NCBI RefSeq assembly: GCF_006363915.1 | Contig: NZ_CP040946.1 | Reading direction: 5' to 3' (one strand) | DNA length: 64,000 bases | Source: Methylophilus medardensis | GTDB taxonomy: Bacteria > Pseudomonadota > Gammaproteobacteria > Burkholderiales > Methylophilaceae | Shown: one piece after another, positions 34,275 through 43,403 of the stretch | How the letters are laid out: each line of letters opens with the position of its first letter | How positions within the stretch are numbered: position 1 is the first letter of the stretch | Program-made: the position numbers and the translations under genes | The notes under the pieces: model-generated | Database searches by the model: none | What the model was told of the DNA's origin: nothing | Seen by the model: only the letters and a program-made list of their open reading frames with translations

Positions 34275-35258
34275 ATGCAATCGTCAGATTGGGAAGTGCT
34301 GCAACGCGCCCGAGACTGGCTGCAACAAGGCCACCGTGCGCACCTGTTTACGGTCATCCAGACTTGGGGTTCAGCACCCCGTTTGCCTGGCGCCATTTTG
34401 GTTGTGCGCGACGATGGTCATCTGGTGGGGTCAGTATCAGGCGGCTGTATCGAAGATGATCTGGCCGATCAGGCCAAGCATGATCAGCTGCCTCGCCAAC
34501 CAGCAATTCTAGATTATGGGATTAATCAGGCCGAAGCCCAGCGCTTTGGTATCCCTTGTGGTGGTCAACTGAAGATTTTTGCTGAGCCACTGACGGATGC
34601 CGCACAACTCACCCCCATGTTGGAGAGTCTGTCGCAGCGCCGATTATTGAAACGCTCAGTGCATGTGTCCACTGGTGAGGTGCGGCATCAAGCGGGTTCA
34701 CCAGAGGGCATGCCCTATTTAGATGGGGATTGGTTTCACAGCTATTTTGGGCCGCAATGGCGATTGCTGATTATTGGCGCCAATCAGTTGGGTGCCGTGC
34801 TGGCGGCGATGGCGCAAGCGCTCGATTTTCATGTGATGATTTGTGATCCGCGCGAAGAGATGCGTGCCGAATGGCATGTTGAAGGGGCGGATTGGCTCGT
34901 AGGCATGCCGGACGACGTCGTTCTCGAGATTGCGCCCGATCCGCACACCGCGATTGTCGCCGTGACGCACGACCCCAAGCTGGATGACATGGCATTGCTT
35001 GAAGCGTTAAAGTCACAAGCGTTTTATATTGGGGCACTGGGTTCGACCAAGAATCAGGAGAAACGCAAACAGCGCTTGCGCAGTTTTGATCTCAGCGAGC
35101 AAGAGGTACAGCGTTTGCATGGCCCGGTCGGCTTACGTATCGGCAGCCGCACGCCAGCTGAAATCGCGGTCTCTATTTTGGCTGAACTGATTCAAACGCG
35201 GGCACAAGTGCAGCAAGTCGGTTTGTCACAAGCCAGTACTCGCCGCGTCGCTGCCTAA
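34275..35258 (+). CDS. XdhC-family molybdenum-cofactor insertion protein
   Basis: 327 aa from the ATG at 34275, four bases after iorB stops. SVSGGCIEDDLADQA is the XdhC N-terminal domain, and a Rossmann domain follows (LLIIGANQLGAVLAAMAQ, then FYIGALGSTKNQEKRKQRL). XdhC proteins bind the cofactor, have it sulfurated and insert it into hydroxylases. Its 3' end overlaps the convergent cytidylyltransferase gene by 33 bases. Confidence 0.92.
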   Translation: MQSSDWEVLQRARDWLQQGHRAHLFTVIQTWGSAPRLPGAILVVRDDGHLVGSVSGGCIEDDLADQAKHDQLPRQPAILDYGINQAEAQRFGIPCGGQLKIFAEPLTDAAQLTPMLESLSQRRLLKRSVHVSTGEVRHQAGSPEGMPYLDGDWFHSYFGPQWRLLIIGANQLGAVLAAMAQALDFHVMICDPREEMRAEWHVEGADWLVGMPDDVVLEIAPDPHTAIVAVTHDPKLDDMALLEALKSQAFYIGALGSTKNQEKRKQRLRSFDLSEQEVQRLHGPVGLRIGSRTPAEIAVSILAELIQTRAQVQQVGLSQASTRRVAA

Positions 35259-35852
35259 ACTAAGCAGGTCGGCAGGGGTGTCAATGTCCTTCAATATGCC
35301 AGCATCGGGGCTGTCAAAGCGCACAATCTGCGCTTGATTCGCGCGCAAAATGCTGCGCGCGCCCTGATCTCCCATCACCTGACGCAAAGCAGTGATCCAA
35401 TCGCTACCAAAGCCCACCGGGTGTCCCGGGTTGCCTGCATAGTGTGGCTGTACGATGTTGTCTGGCGTCAGCCGTTGGGCGACTTCTAGGATGGTGGCTG
35501 GCTTGATAAATGGCATATCTGCCAGCGCAATCACGAGCCCTGTCAGGTTCGGAAAAGTTTGTAAGGCGAAGTCTATCCCCAGCTTCAAACTGTCAGCCAT
35601 CTCTTGATGTTGTGCCTGACATTGCACCACCTCAAAGCCGAGCGCATGCATGGGCTCGGTGAGGTCCGTGGCTGGTAAGCGCAACACCGCCACACTCTTG
35701 GGCAGCGCGCTGATAAGGGTTTTCGCCGCGACCAAAGCCATGGGTTGGCCATTATGCAAACGCTGCAGCAGCTTGTTTTGTGGGCCAAATCGGCGAGAAA
35801 AACCGCCCGCCAACAGCAGGCCAACAATGCTAGATTGGCTGTGATTGATCAT
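35226..35852 (-). CDS. MobA/MocA-like molybdenum cofactor nucleotidyltransferase
   Basis: 208 aa from the ATG at 35852. GLLLAGGFSRRFGPQNKLLQ is the nucleotide-binding start of the MobA-like NTP-transferase fold, and ALADMPFI holds the metal-binding Asp. HPVGFG and ILKDIDTPADL are also conserved. Next to XdhC it most likely makes the cytosine dinucleotide form of the cofactor used by this hydroxylase class (MocA role). The alternative MobA (GTP) role is less likely. Its 3' end overlaps xdhC by 33 bases. Confidence 0.88.
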   Translation of the reverse strand: MINHSQSSIVGLLLAGGFSRRFGPQNKLLQRLHNGQPMALVAAKTLISALPKSVAVLRLPATDLTEPMHALGFEVVQCQAQHQEMADSLKLGIDFALQTFPNLTGLVIALADMPFIKPATILEVAQRLTPDNIVQPHYAGNPGHPVGFGSDWITALRQVMGDQGARSILRANQAQIVRFDSPDAGILKDIDTPADLLSLGSDAASTGL

Positions 35853-35928
35853 GAGCAGATCATCCGTCAACAAGCGGCCTTGCTGCCGCGTTAATAGAGG
35901 CTTGGTGAGGCTTCAAGGGAGAAAGAGG

Positions 35929-36849
35929 ATGTTGTTTAAAACCTTATTTTACAGTCTGTTGGGCAGTTTGCTTTATTTTCCGTTGCTGGCCTGCGCCACG
36001 CAGCCCCAAGCCGACAGTGCGTTTGAAGTGACGGTGCAGGGGGAGCGTCGGGCCTATCTGGTGCACATGCCTGCCCAAGCGGTCTCTGGACAACTACTGC
36101 CGATGGTGTTGGTGTTGCATGGCGGCCTCGGCAATCGGCAAGTGCAGGCGACAGAACGGTTTTATCATCAGCGATCCGCCGCAGACCAATACGGATACAT
36201 TGCCGTGTTTCCCAATGGCTATAGTCGATGGCCGGGTGGAAAGTTTGCGACTTGGAATGCCGGCAATTGTTGTGGTCCAGCCGTCAAAAAACAAAGTGAT
36301 GACGTGGCGGTGATCCGCGCCATTATTCAGGCAATGCAGCAGCGTACGCCGGTTGACCCTAAGCGGATTTTTGTGGATGGGATGTCTAACGGCGGCATGA
36401 TGGCTTACCGACTGGCTTGCGAATTATCGGGCACCATCCGCGCAATTGCTTCGGTTGCGGGGACGGACAATACCCAACAATGCCAGCCTGATAAGCCGGT
36501 TGCCGTACTACATATTCATGCCAAAAATGACGATCATGTCCCTTTTGCGGGCGGCAAAGGCCAGCAATCCATGGCCGATGTGTCTTTTAACAGTGTGCCC
36601 GCAACCATCCAAAAGTGGGTGCAGATCAACCAAGCCCAGCCGCAGCCAGAGCGCGTGTTAGCGGTGGCGGGCGCTTATTGTGATCTTTACCGTGGCGGAC
36701 GCGCCGCCGTGCAACTTTGTGTGACTGAGACGGGTGGCCATGCTTGGCCTGGCGGGACGAAGCCGCGTGGCGGCCAAGCTGGGGCCGATGCGATAGACGC
36801 CAACGCGCTGATCTGGCAATTTTTTAATGCACAAAGCGGCGATGAGTGA
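35929..36849 (+). CDS. Exported esterase of the PHB-depolymerase (LpqC) family
   Basis: 306 aa from the ATG at 35929, seven bases after AAGGGAG. A signal peptide ends about residue 23, with a Cys in PLLACATQ that could be a lipobox. The alpha/beta-hydrolase core has VLVLHGGLG (oxyanion region), GMSNGGMMAY (nucleophile Ser), NDDHVPF (Asp) and ETGGHAWPGG (His). LpqC-type proteins cleave feruloyl or polyester bonds. No polyhydroxybutyrate genes are adjacent, so substrate is uncertain. Confidence 0.88.
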   Translation: MLFKTLFYSLLGSLLYFPLLACATQPQADSAFEVTVQGERRAYLVHMPAQAVSGQLLPMVLVLHGGLGNRQVQATERFYHQRSAADQYGYIAVFPNGYSRWPGGKFATWNAGNCCGPAVKKQSDDVAVIRAIIQAMQQRTPVDPKRIFVDGMSNGGMMAYRLACELSGTIRAIASVAGTDNTQQCQPDKPVAVLHIHAKNDDHVPFAGGKGQQSMADVSFNSVPATIQKWVQINQAQPQPERVLAVAGAYCDLYRGGRAAVQLCVTETGGHAWPGGTKPRGGQAGADAIDANALIWQFFNAQSGDE

Positions 36850-36864
36850 CGCAAGGTGGGCGTA

Positions 36865-37659
36865 TTAAAATGGCACGCTGTAGCCGATATAAGCCATCGG
36901 TTGCATGCGGGTTTGTGTGATGGGGCTATCATTTTGTGTTTGACTCAAGCGTGTGACAAACGCACCAAATAGCAATGAGTGGTCGCGAAATCCTGGTGTG
37001 ACGCCATTGAGTCCGGCTTGCCACTCTACCCCGGCATCTGCGCGGTAAAAAGGACGATTGGCAGTGACTTCGTTGCTGCGCACGCCAAAGTAATAGTCAT
37101 TGAATTTTTGGCTATTCCAGGTTGCGCCAATCAGACCATTTAGCCGTAACTGCGGCGAACGGATCAGACTCTTAATAAATTGCAGCTGAAATTGCTGACC
37201 ATTGCTATTGCCACTAGCGTCGGTGGTCCATTGCGCATTCAACGTGCCGTAGTCAGTTTGCCAGCGCAGTAGTGGGCCTACAAAAATAGAAAAATCTCTA
37301 TCTTGCATGCCGCGCGTGCGGTCTCCTTTGCTGGCATCCCAGCCAAACTTCGCTTCTGCGGAGAGACCGAAACGGAGGCGCTGGTCGTCACTGTCAACCA
37401 ACCATGCGCCGGCCTGCAATGCGTTGACAAAAAAACGGTCGCCATAATTAGCGTTAATAATGGGTAAAACCAGTGCCCGGTACTCGTCTGAGCCAGAGGT
37501 TTTTGGCAATACGCCGATGCCAATGCCATACAGATTTTGTGCTCTGGGCACGGCAGTTTCGGTTTGTCGATCAATCCGCGATTCTGCTGCGGCTGTTGCA
37601 CTGAAGCATGCCAAGACGAGACTAAGGGTGGTGCGTGAGAGGCGTGAAAAATTCATCAT
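36865..37659 (-). CDS. MipA/OmpV-family outer membrane protein
   Basis: 264 aa with a signal peptide (LSLVLACFSATAAA). YGIGIGVLPKTSGSDEYRALVLPIINANYGDRFFV is the MipA/OmpV start, with alternating beta strands throughout and a C-terminal YIGYSVPF ending in Phe for outer-membrane insertion. Members scaffold murein synthesis or act as small porins. It converges on the esterase with 15 bases between. Confidence 0.88.
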   Translation of the reverse strand: MMNFSRLSRTTLSLVLACFSATAAAESRIDRQTETAVPRAQNLYGIGIGVLPKTSGSDEYRALVLPIINANYGDRFFVNALQAGAWLVDSDDQRLRFGLSAEAKFGWDASKGDRTRGMQDRDFSIFVGPLLRWQTDYGTLNAQWTTDASGNSNGQQFQLQFIKSLIRSPQLRLNGLIGATWNSQKFNDYYFGVRSNEVTANRPFYRADAGVEWQAGLNGVTPGFRDHSLLFGAFVTRLSQTQNDSPITQTRMQPMAYIGYSVPF

Positions 37660-37781
37660 ATTTTATATTCAATTTATTGATTTAAATGTGTATTGGTCAT
37701 CATGCATGAAAGTTTAGTTTCTGTGTTGAAAACCAAACGAATCACTCAAGGTCTGACCCTCAATTATTAGGAGAAGTCATT

Positions 37782-38216
37782 ATGCAGCGGGATCAGATTA
37801 TATGGGCAAAAGCCCTGACTTTATTGGGCGCCATCCCCTTCGTCGCGGCGGTGCTTGCACAGATTGCTGGCATGGCACATTATCATACCGCCTATCTGTC
37901 CTTAACCTATGGCGCCATCATCATTTCGTTTTTGTCGGGCATCCATTGGGGGCTATATATCACCCATGCCAAAGCCAAACGCATCAACTTGCTGGTTTCC
38001 AGCAACATTCTCGCTTTGTTGGCTTGGTTATCGCTGCTGTTGCTGGTGCCCGTTACGCAATATTTGATTCAAATCACCTGTTTTATCAGCTTGTTGCTGA
38101 TTGACCGGCAACTGGCCGCCGATGGTGCGATTGAAGCTTGGTTTTACCAATTGCGCCTGCAAATATCCTCCCTGGTAATCATCTGCTTGCTGTTGTTGGT
38201 CTGGTTGCAGCATTAA
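37782..38216 (+). CDS. DUF3429 integral membrane protein
   Basis: 144 aa, five predicted helices. The GAIIISFLSGIHWGLYITHAK segment is the family signature. RBS AGGAGAAG seven bases before the ATG. Function unknown; usually a lone gene in proteobacteria. It converges on the protease at 38248. Confidence 0.88.
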   Translation: MQRDQIIWAKALTLLGAIPFVAAVLAQIAGMAHYHTAYLSLTYGAIIISFLSGIHWGLYITHAKAKRINLLVSSNILALLAWLSLLLLVPVTQYLIQITCFISLLLIDRQLAADGAIEAWFYQLRLQISSLVIICLLLLVWLQH

Positions 38217-38247
38217 ATCTTTGCTGGCAACACAGACCATCATGCCC

Positions 38248-39264
38248 TCAGCTGCCTTGTTTTAGTTTGAGGATTTGTTGGGCGATTTGTTCGCCCTCTG
38301 TTTGGTCCATTGCACTGATTGCCGGTTGAATGGCCTCCAGCGTGGCCAAGTCTTTTTGGTTAAATGCCACGCGAGACAAGGCCAGCATCGCGTCATAATC
38401 GCGTTGATTTAAATCGTAGGCGCGTTGCAAGTCTTGCTCGGCCTTGGCAAACTTTTTCAAGCCTTCTTCTGCCAAGCCCAAAAAGTACCAGGCATCGGGT
38501 GAGGTCGGTTCTTTGTTTGTCCATTGGCTCGCAATGGCCTCTAACGCAGCCCAGTCCTCATTTTGGTAAGGGATCACCACCTGCATAAAATAAGGCCGTT
38601 GCTCAAGCGGTACAGCCCAAAAAGGAATATCGTTGGTTTTCATTGAAACCATTTCCGGGGCATCCATCAGCTCTTTGATCCACTCCACGGGCAAGCTGTA
38701 GTAAAACGCTTGATGTCCGGGGCTCTTGAAGGTGGTCAGCCCAATCAGGTTGAAATGCTGGTCAAATAAGGCGCCGCCACTGGAGCCCATCAGAAACGCA
38801 GCATTAGAGCGCACAATGCTGCTGCCCTCAAACGGGTAAATGCCTTTGATGTTGCCATATGAAATTTGTGGCACTGGCGCCGCCGCCGGAAAACTGAGGC
38901 TAAATACTTCTTCTTCATATTGCAGGGTTTTGCTGTCACGCATGCTGACTGGTTTAAACGGCAGCGGATCAAACTTCAATAAACACACATCTCTTTTCCA
39001 ATTGGCTTTTAGCCCAATTGGTTGATAACCATCGCGGAACTTGGCGATATTGGCGCCATTGCTATTGGCAATCACATGGCAATTGGTGGCGACGTATTCG
39101 GGGCTGACCACCACGCCTGAGCCGCGGCCATTTGAGCCGCCGGGAATATCCGTGGTGACCATCACGATGGAGTGGCCGAGTTCCAGTGTCTCTACAATAC
39201 TAGGTTGGGCTTGCACACTGCTAACCCCCAATAATATCCATGGCAATACCAACAATCTCATCAC
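38248..39264 (-). CDS. Exported trypsin-like serine protease with TPR repeats
   Basis: 338 aa. Signal peptide of about 19 residues (ILLGVSSVQA). The protease domain has GSGVVVSPEYVATNCHVI (His), KRDVCLLKF (Asp) and MGSSGGALFD (Ser), so the triad is complete. From about residue 235, TPR-like helices follow (AWYFLGLAEEGLKKFAKAEQDLQRAYDL), in place of the PDZ domains of HtrA. It is expected in the periplasm. A paralogue with the same VTNCHV motif starts at 63719. Substrate unknown. Confidence 0.85.
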   Translation of the reverse strand: MMRLLVLPWILLGVSSVQAQPSIVETLELGHSIVMVTTDIPGGSNGRGSGVVVSPEYVATNCHVIANSNGANIAKFRDGYQPIGLKANWKRDVCLLKFDPLPFKPVSMRDSKTLQYEEEVFSLSFPAAAPVPQISYGNIKGIYPFEGSSIVRSNAAFLMGSSGGALFDQHFNLIGLTTFKSPGHQAFYYSLPVEWIKELMDAPEMVSMKTNDIPFWAVPLEQRPYFMQVVIPYQNEDWAALEAIASQWTNKEPTSPDAWYFLGLAEEGLKKFAKAEQDLQRAYDLNQRDYDAMLALSRVAFNQKDLATLEAIQPAISAMDQTEGEQIAQQILKLKQGS

Positions 39265-39361
39265 AGCTCCCTAGGCGAAAGACATCCGTTTTGGCGATGC
39301 ATCATGCATGACCTTCTCTCTGTGACCGCAACAATGCGCAAATGTTTTCATCGATCCGCAT

Positions 39362-39383
39362 TTTGTCAGTGCTTTCTGACAAA
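39362..39383. repeat. Inverted repeat upstream of the gene at 39471
   Basis: Perfect 8 bp stem TTTGTCAG / CTGACAAA with a 6-base loop, in the divergent region between the protease and the hypothetical gene. It could be an operator or a leader hairpin. Confidence 0.4.
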
Positions 39384-39470
39384 TAAATCCGCCAGTGCCT
39401 ACTTATGTCATTGCTTGCCTGCCAATACCATGGCCAGACAGAAAGCCCGAGACGAAATCGAGTCCCTCCC

Positions 39471-39848
39471 ATGTCACGCACTAAATCCTATATGATTCCC
39501 AAGCTGATTTTTTTGAACATGCTTGCTTTGATGATGATTACCTTTGAGCATGAGGCGCCTGCCGATAATCAGGCTTTGCTTCGTGCTGCGCCTGCACAAG
39601 CCGCCTTGGCGCCATCCTCAGATGGTGCATTGCTGAAGGTTACCGCAAATCAGCCTTCGCCACCCGCGCAGATTGAAAAGCCAGAGGCGCCTGCTGAAAG
39701 CAATCGGCCAGCGACGAAGAAAACAGCGGTCTACAAAACACGCGTCACCCACAAGCATGCTGCATCTTCATCCAAAGCCGTGATGCTTAAGACCAATGAC
39801 AGTGCCAATTCGCCGCTTGGATGTTGCTTTCGCGGCAACCGTATTTGA
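39471..39848 (+). CDS. Hypothetical protein with N-terminal hydrophobic segment
   Basis: 125 aa from the ATG at 39471; starts at 39405 or 39492 are also possible. After a short hydrophobic stretch (IPKLIFLNMLALMMITF) the protein is low-complexity, rich in Ala, Pro, Lys and Ser, and ends SPLGCCFRGNRI. No family recognised. A strong terminator 25 bases downstream supports transcription. Could be a secreted or membrane-anchored disordered protein. Confidence 0.5.
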   Translation: MSRTKSYMIPKLIFLNMLALMMITFEHEAPADNQALLRAAPAQAALAPSSDGALLKVTANQPSPPAQIEKPEAPAESNRPATKKTAVYKTRVTHKHAASSSKAVMLKTNDSANSPLGCCFRGNRI

Positions 39849-39872
39849 TCAGAAGACTCCCCCAACTCATCT

Positions 39873-39897
39873 AAAGCCTCCAGATGGAGGCTTTTTT
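39873..39897 (+). terminator. Rho-independent terminator before sbmA
   Basis: Perfect 9 bp stem AAAGCCTCC / GGAGGCTTT with a 4-base loop and a run of T. Confidence 0.88.
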
Positions 39898-39965
39898 GTT
39901 GCAGGTCTTTTCAAGAGTCAATACACTGGCAGGCAATTGCCCCACCACCTGTCAAAGAAAGCATT

Positions 39966-41192
39966 ATGTTTAAATCCTTTTTTCCTGATTCTCGCTGGTT
40001 TTGGCCCTCTGTGATCGTTTGGGCTGTCGTATGTTGTGGTGTCTGGTTTGAGTATTCAACCGCCATTGGTGCGCTGTTTGGGCTGTCAGTGGCTGAAGAG
40101 CAGCCAGTGATCGGCCTCGGTCATTTTGTCACCGATTCGTTTAAGCTGTTTTATGGCTACTATGCGGTGAGTGTGGCCTTGTTTGCGTTAGCCTGGTTTA
40201 AACTCAAGCCCACGCGCTGGCAGTGGTGGTCTATTCTTGGTTCGGCGTTTATTTTGTTTTCGACCTATTACTCGGTACAAGTCTCCGTGGCCATCAACAA
40301 TTGGCGCCGGCCATTTTTTGATGGCGTGCAGGCGGCGCTCTCCCCAAATTCCAAAGTCACTACCGCCGCCTTGTATACCTTGATGCTGCAGTTTGCAGAA
40401 ATTGCCTTTGTCGCGATTTTTATTTATGTGATTACGCGCTTTTTTGTCAGTCATTACATTTTTCGCTGGCGCACTGCCATGAATGATTTTTACACCAGCC
40501 AATGGCCACAAGTGCGCAACATTGAGGGCGCGTCACAACGGGTGCAAGAAGACACCATGCGTTTTGCCACCATCATGGAAGGATTGGGCGTATCGATGGT
40601 CGAGGCGATCATGACGTTGTTTGCCTTTTTGCCGGTGCTGTGGAGTCTGTCTGCCTATGTCAGTGAGCTGCCGGTGTTCGGTCAAGTGCCCGCCCCATTA
40701 TTTACCTCGGCCATTGCTTGGTCCGTGTTTGGTACTTTGTTACTCGCTGCGGTCGGGATTAAATTACCCGGCTTGGAGTTTAGGAACCAACGGGTAGAGG
40801 CGGCCTATCGTAAAGAGTTGGTGTATGGGGAGGACAATGCAGAGCGTGCGCAACCGGCCACCCTCAAAGACTTGTTTATCGATGTGCGCAAAAACTACTT
40901 CCGTTTATATTTTCACTATATGTACTTTAACGTGGCGCGCAGTTTGTATCTGCAAGCAGATAATATTTTTGCCTACCTCATCTTGGTGCCGACCATTGCG
41001 GCTGGCCGCATCACCTTCGGTATTCTGCAACAGATATTGACGGCTTTTTCACAGGTCAGCAATTCGTTTCAATACTTAGTCAACTCTTGGACCACCATCG
41101 TGGAGTTACTCTCCGTCTACAAACGGTTGACGGCGTTTGAAGCGGCGATCAAGCATGAGGCCTTGCCGCCGATTGAACAAACCATCGCCTGA
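39966..41192 (+). CDS. sbmA: SbmA/BacA-family peptide transporter
   Basis: 408 aa inner-membrane protein with about seven helices. FNRRPFF-like NNWRRPFFDG, WRTAMNDFYTSQW and ASQRVQEDTMRFA are the SbmA signatures. The family imports proline-rich peptides, microcins and other compounds by proton coupling, and has no ATPase domain, consistent with the length here. A BacA-like role in membrane lipid or B12 uptake is known in some species. Single gene after a terminator. Confidence 0.92.
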   Translation: MFKSFFPDSRWFWPSVIVWAVVCCGVWFEYSTAIGALFGLSVAEEQPVIGLGHFVTDSFKLFYGYYAVSVALFALAWFKLKPTRWQWWSILGSAFILFSTYYSVQVSVAINNWRRPFFDGVQAALSPNSKVTTAALYTLMLQFAEIAFVAIFIYVITRFFVSHYIFRWRTAMNDFYTSQWPQVRNIEGASQRVQEDTMRFATIMEGLGVSMVEAIMTLFAFLPVLWSLSAYVSELPVFGQVPAPLFTSAIAWSVFGTLLLAAVGIKLPGLEFRNQRVEAAYRKELVYGEDNAERAQPATLKDLFIDVRKNYFRLYFHYMYFNVARSLYLQADNIFAYLILVPTIAAGRITFGILQQILTAFSQVSNSFQYLVNSWTTIVELLSVYKRLTAFEAAIKHEALPPIEQTIA

Positions 41193-41227
41193 TCTTAGCG
41201 GCGATCAAACAAGCCGTGATCCAATCA

Positions 41228-41255
41228 CAAGTGGCCAGGGTTATCTGGCCACTTG
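41228..41255. repeat. Long perfect hairpin across the stop codon of the GGDEF-EAL gene
   Basis: Perfect 11 bp stem CAAGTGGCCAG / CTGGCCACTTG with a 6-base loop that contains the stop codon of the minus-strand gene. It lies between convergent genes (sbmA ends at 41192). No T-run on either side. It may protect the 3' end or terminate both transcripts weakly. Confidence 0.65.
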
Positions 41256-43403
41256 CTGCAAATGATCAAACTTAGGTTGTTGGTCTCGCATAAATTGCGC
41301 CAGCGCTGCATCGGATAACGGTCGGCTGTAGTAGTAGCCTTGGCCGACATCACAGCCGCTATGCAATAAAAATCGGTGTTGATATTCAGTTTCTATGCCC
41401 TCAGCCGTCACTGATTTGTGCAAGCTTTTGCCCAGATTGATCAACGCGAGCAAAATGTTGCCATTGGTCACACTCTGTTCTAGGTCTTGCACGAACTCTT
41501 TGTCGATTTTTAACTCATCAATCGGGTAGTTTTTCAGGTAGGCCATATTGGAGTAGCCGATACCAAAATCGTCAATGGCGATACATACCCCGAGCCGTTT
41601 GAGTTGTTCCAGCGTGCGGGTAAACATCGCTTCATCCTTGAATCGCGCATTTTCGGTGACTTCTAGCGTGATCAAATGTGGCGGCACACGTTCTTGACGC
41701 AGTACGCGCTGGACGGTCTCGACCAAGTTGCCGCGTAGAAACTGAATGGGCGACACATTGACCGCAATTGGCACCATATAGCCCCACTCTGTTTGCATGG
41801 ACTTGATCTTTTGGCAGGCGGTCTGCAACACCCACTCACCAATGGCAAAAATGTGGCCGGTTTCTTCGGCCACCGGGATAAACTGATCGGGGGGAATCAA
41901 TCCCCGCTCTGGGTGTTGCCAGCGGATCAAGGCCTCCAGCGCGCTGATATTGCCATGCTGCATATTGATTTGGGGCTGGTAATACAGCATCAGTTCCTGC
42001 CGCTGCAAGGCATGTCCCAAGCCATATTCGATCTCATTACGCTCACCCAGCTGTTTCGCTAGCGTGCCGCTAAACATCTGCACTTTGTTTTTACCTGCGT
42101 TTTTCGCACTGTAGAGCGCTGAGTCAGCGCAAGTGAGTAGCGTGTCAATGTCTTTGGCATGATCAGGGTAAATGCTGACGCCTACACTGCAAGTCATATT
42201 GAAGACATAATCGCCAATGCCGATGGGCTTTGAAATAGCCTCCATCACACGTGCCAGCAAGGGCTCGGCATCTTCAGCTACCCGGATGGCAGGGTAGAGC
42301 ATGACAAATTCGTCGCCGCCAAACCGTACAATGGCATCTGTGGGGCGTGTGCTTTGGATCAAGCGTTGTGCGACATTTTCTAACAGTTTGTCGCCGGCCC
42401 GATGCCCCAAGGTATCGTTAATCAACTTGAAGTGATCGAGGTCGATAAAGGCGATAGCAATTTTGTGATGCATTTTGTCGGCTTCAGCGATCAGGCTGGC
42501 TAATTTGCCACTAAACGCGTGCCGATTGAGTAAGCCGGTGAGATTGTCTGTCACCGCGAGCTGGCGGATTTGCAACTCATGGTTTTTGCGGTCGGTAATG
42601 TCTTCTACCGTGCCCTCGTAATACAGAATCTGACCTTGTGGATCACATACGGCATGGGCGTTTTCTGAAATCCAGATAGTTTGCCCATCCAGTCTGTAAA
42701 CTTCAGACTCGAAGTTTCGCACGCGGCCGTCTGCTCGGATGGCATCAGTAAAATCGCCGCGTCTGCTGGCAGACACATACAACTGCGTGCTGATATTGTT
42801 CAGGTCACTAATCAAGGCGGCTGGCGATACATAACCATATAACCTTGCCAAAGCCGGATTCGCATTGAGATAGGTGCCAGACTCGGTGGTTTGAAACATG
42901 CCCAGCGTGGAGTTTTCAAACATCGAGCGGTATTTTTGCTCGGTGCTGAACAGCTCGTGCTCTATATGCTTGCGGCCACTGATATCCTGAATAATGCCCT
43001 CAAGCGCGACCGGTTTTCCTTCATTGTCAAACACGGCGCTGCCGCGCTCAGCGACCCAAGTAATCTCACCATTGGCGCGCACAATACGGTATTCCAACTC
43101 AAACCGCTCGCCTTTTAAAATGGCGGTATCGATGCTGGCCCGTGCCTGCTGGCGGTCGTCTGGGTGGGTAATCGTCTCATAAGAGGTGGTTTTATTGAGC
43201 AGCAGGTCATGGGCTGGGTAGCCGGTCAATGCGGCGCAGCCCTTGCTCACATAAATCATGGTCCAATCGCTGTCGTACAGGCAGCGATAAACCATGCCAT
43301 CCAGATTGTCCAGCAGCGTATCCAGCAGTCGCTGTTGCTGCTCGGTCATCAGGGCTTCCATCAGCTCGGACTGCATCAGGTCGGGGTGCGGTCGGCTTTG
43401 CAT
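41241..43403 (-). CDS. PAS-PAS-GGDEF-EAL cyclic-di-GMP enzyme
   Basis: 720 aa, no membrane helix. Two PAS domains (about 30-150 and 155-275), then GGDEF (about 285-440) with RFGGDEFV and an I-site RPTD five residues before it, then EAL (about 460-710) with EALIRW, NVSPIQF, DDFGIGYSN and the metal-binding residues in DELKID and TAEGIE. Both the cyclase and phosphodiesterase sites are intact, so it could make or degrade cyclic-di-GMP; which dominates cannot be read. Its ATG overlaps the stop of the CheW gene by one base (TAATG), so the two are translated together. Confidence 0.95.
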   Translation of the reverse strand: MQSRPHPDLMQSELMEALMTEQQQRLLDTLLDNLDGMVYRCLYDSDWTMIYVSKGCAALTGYPAHDLLLNKTTSYETITHPDDRQQARASIDTAILKGERFELEYRIVRANGEITWVAERGSAVFDNEGKPVALEGIIQDISGRKHIEHELFSTEQKYRSMFENSTLGMFQTTESGTYLNANPALARLYGYVSPAALISDLNNISTQLYVSASRRGDFTDAIRADGRVRNFESEVYRLDGQTIWISENAHAVCDPQGQILYYEGTVEDITDRKNHELQIRQLAVTDNLTGLLNRHAFSGKLASLIAEADKMHHKIAIAFIDLDHFKLINDTLGHRAGDKLLENVAQRLIQSTRPTDAIVRFGGDEFVMLYPAIRVAEDAEPLLARVMEAISKPIGIGDYVFNMTCSVGVSIYPDHAKDIDTLLTCADSALYSAKNAGKNKVQMFSGTLAKQLGERNEIEYGLGHALQRQELMLYYQPQINMQHGNISALEALIRWQHPERGLIPPDQFIPVAEETGHIFAIGEWVLQTACQKIKSMQTEWGYMVPIAVNVSPIQFLRGNLVETVQRVLRQERVPPHLITLEVTENARFKDEAMFTRTLEQLKRLGVCIAIDDFGIGYSNMAYLKNYPIDELKIDKEFVQDLEQSVTNGNILLALINLGKSLHKSVTAEGIETEYQHRFLLHSGCDVGQGYYYSRPLSDAALAQFMRDQQPKFDHLQQVAR

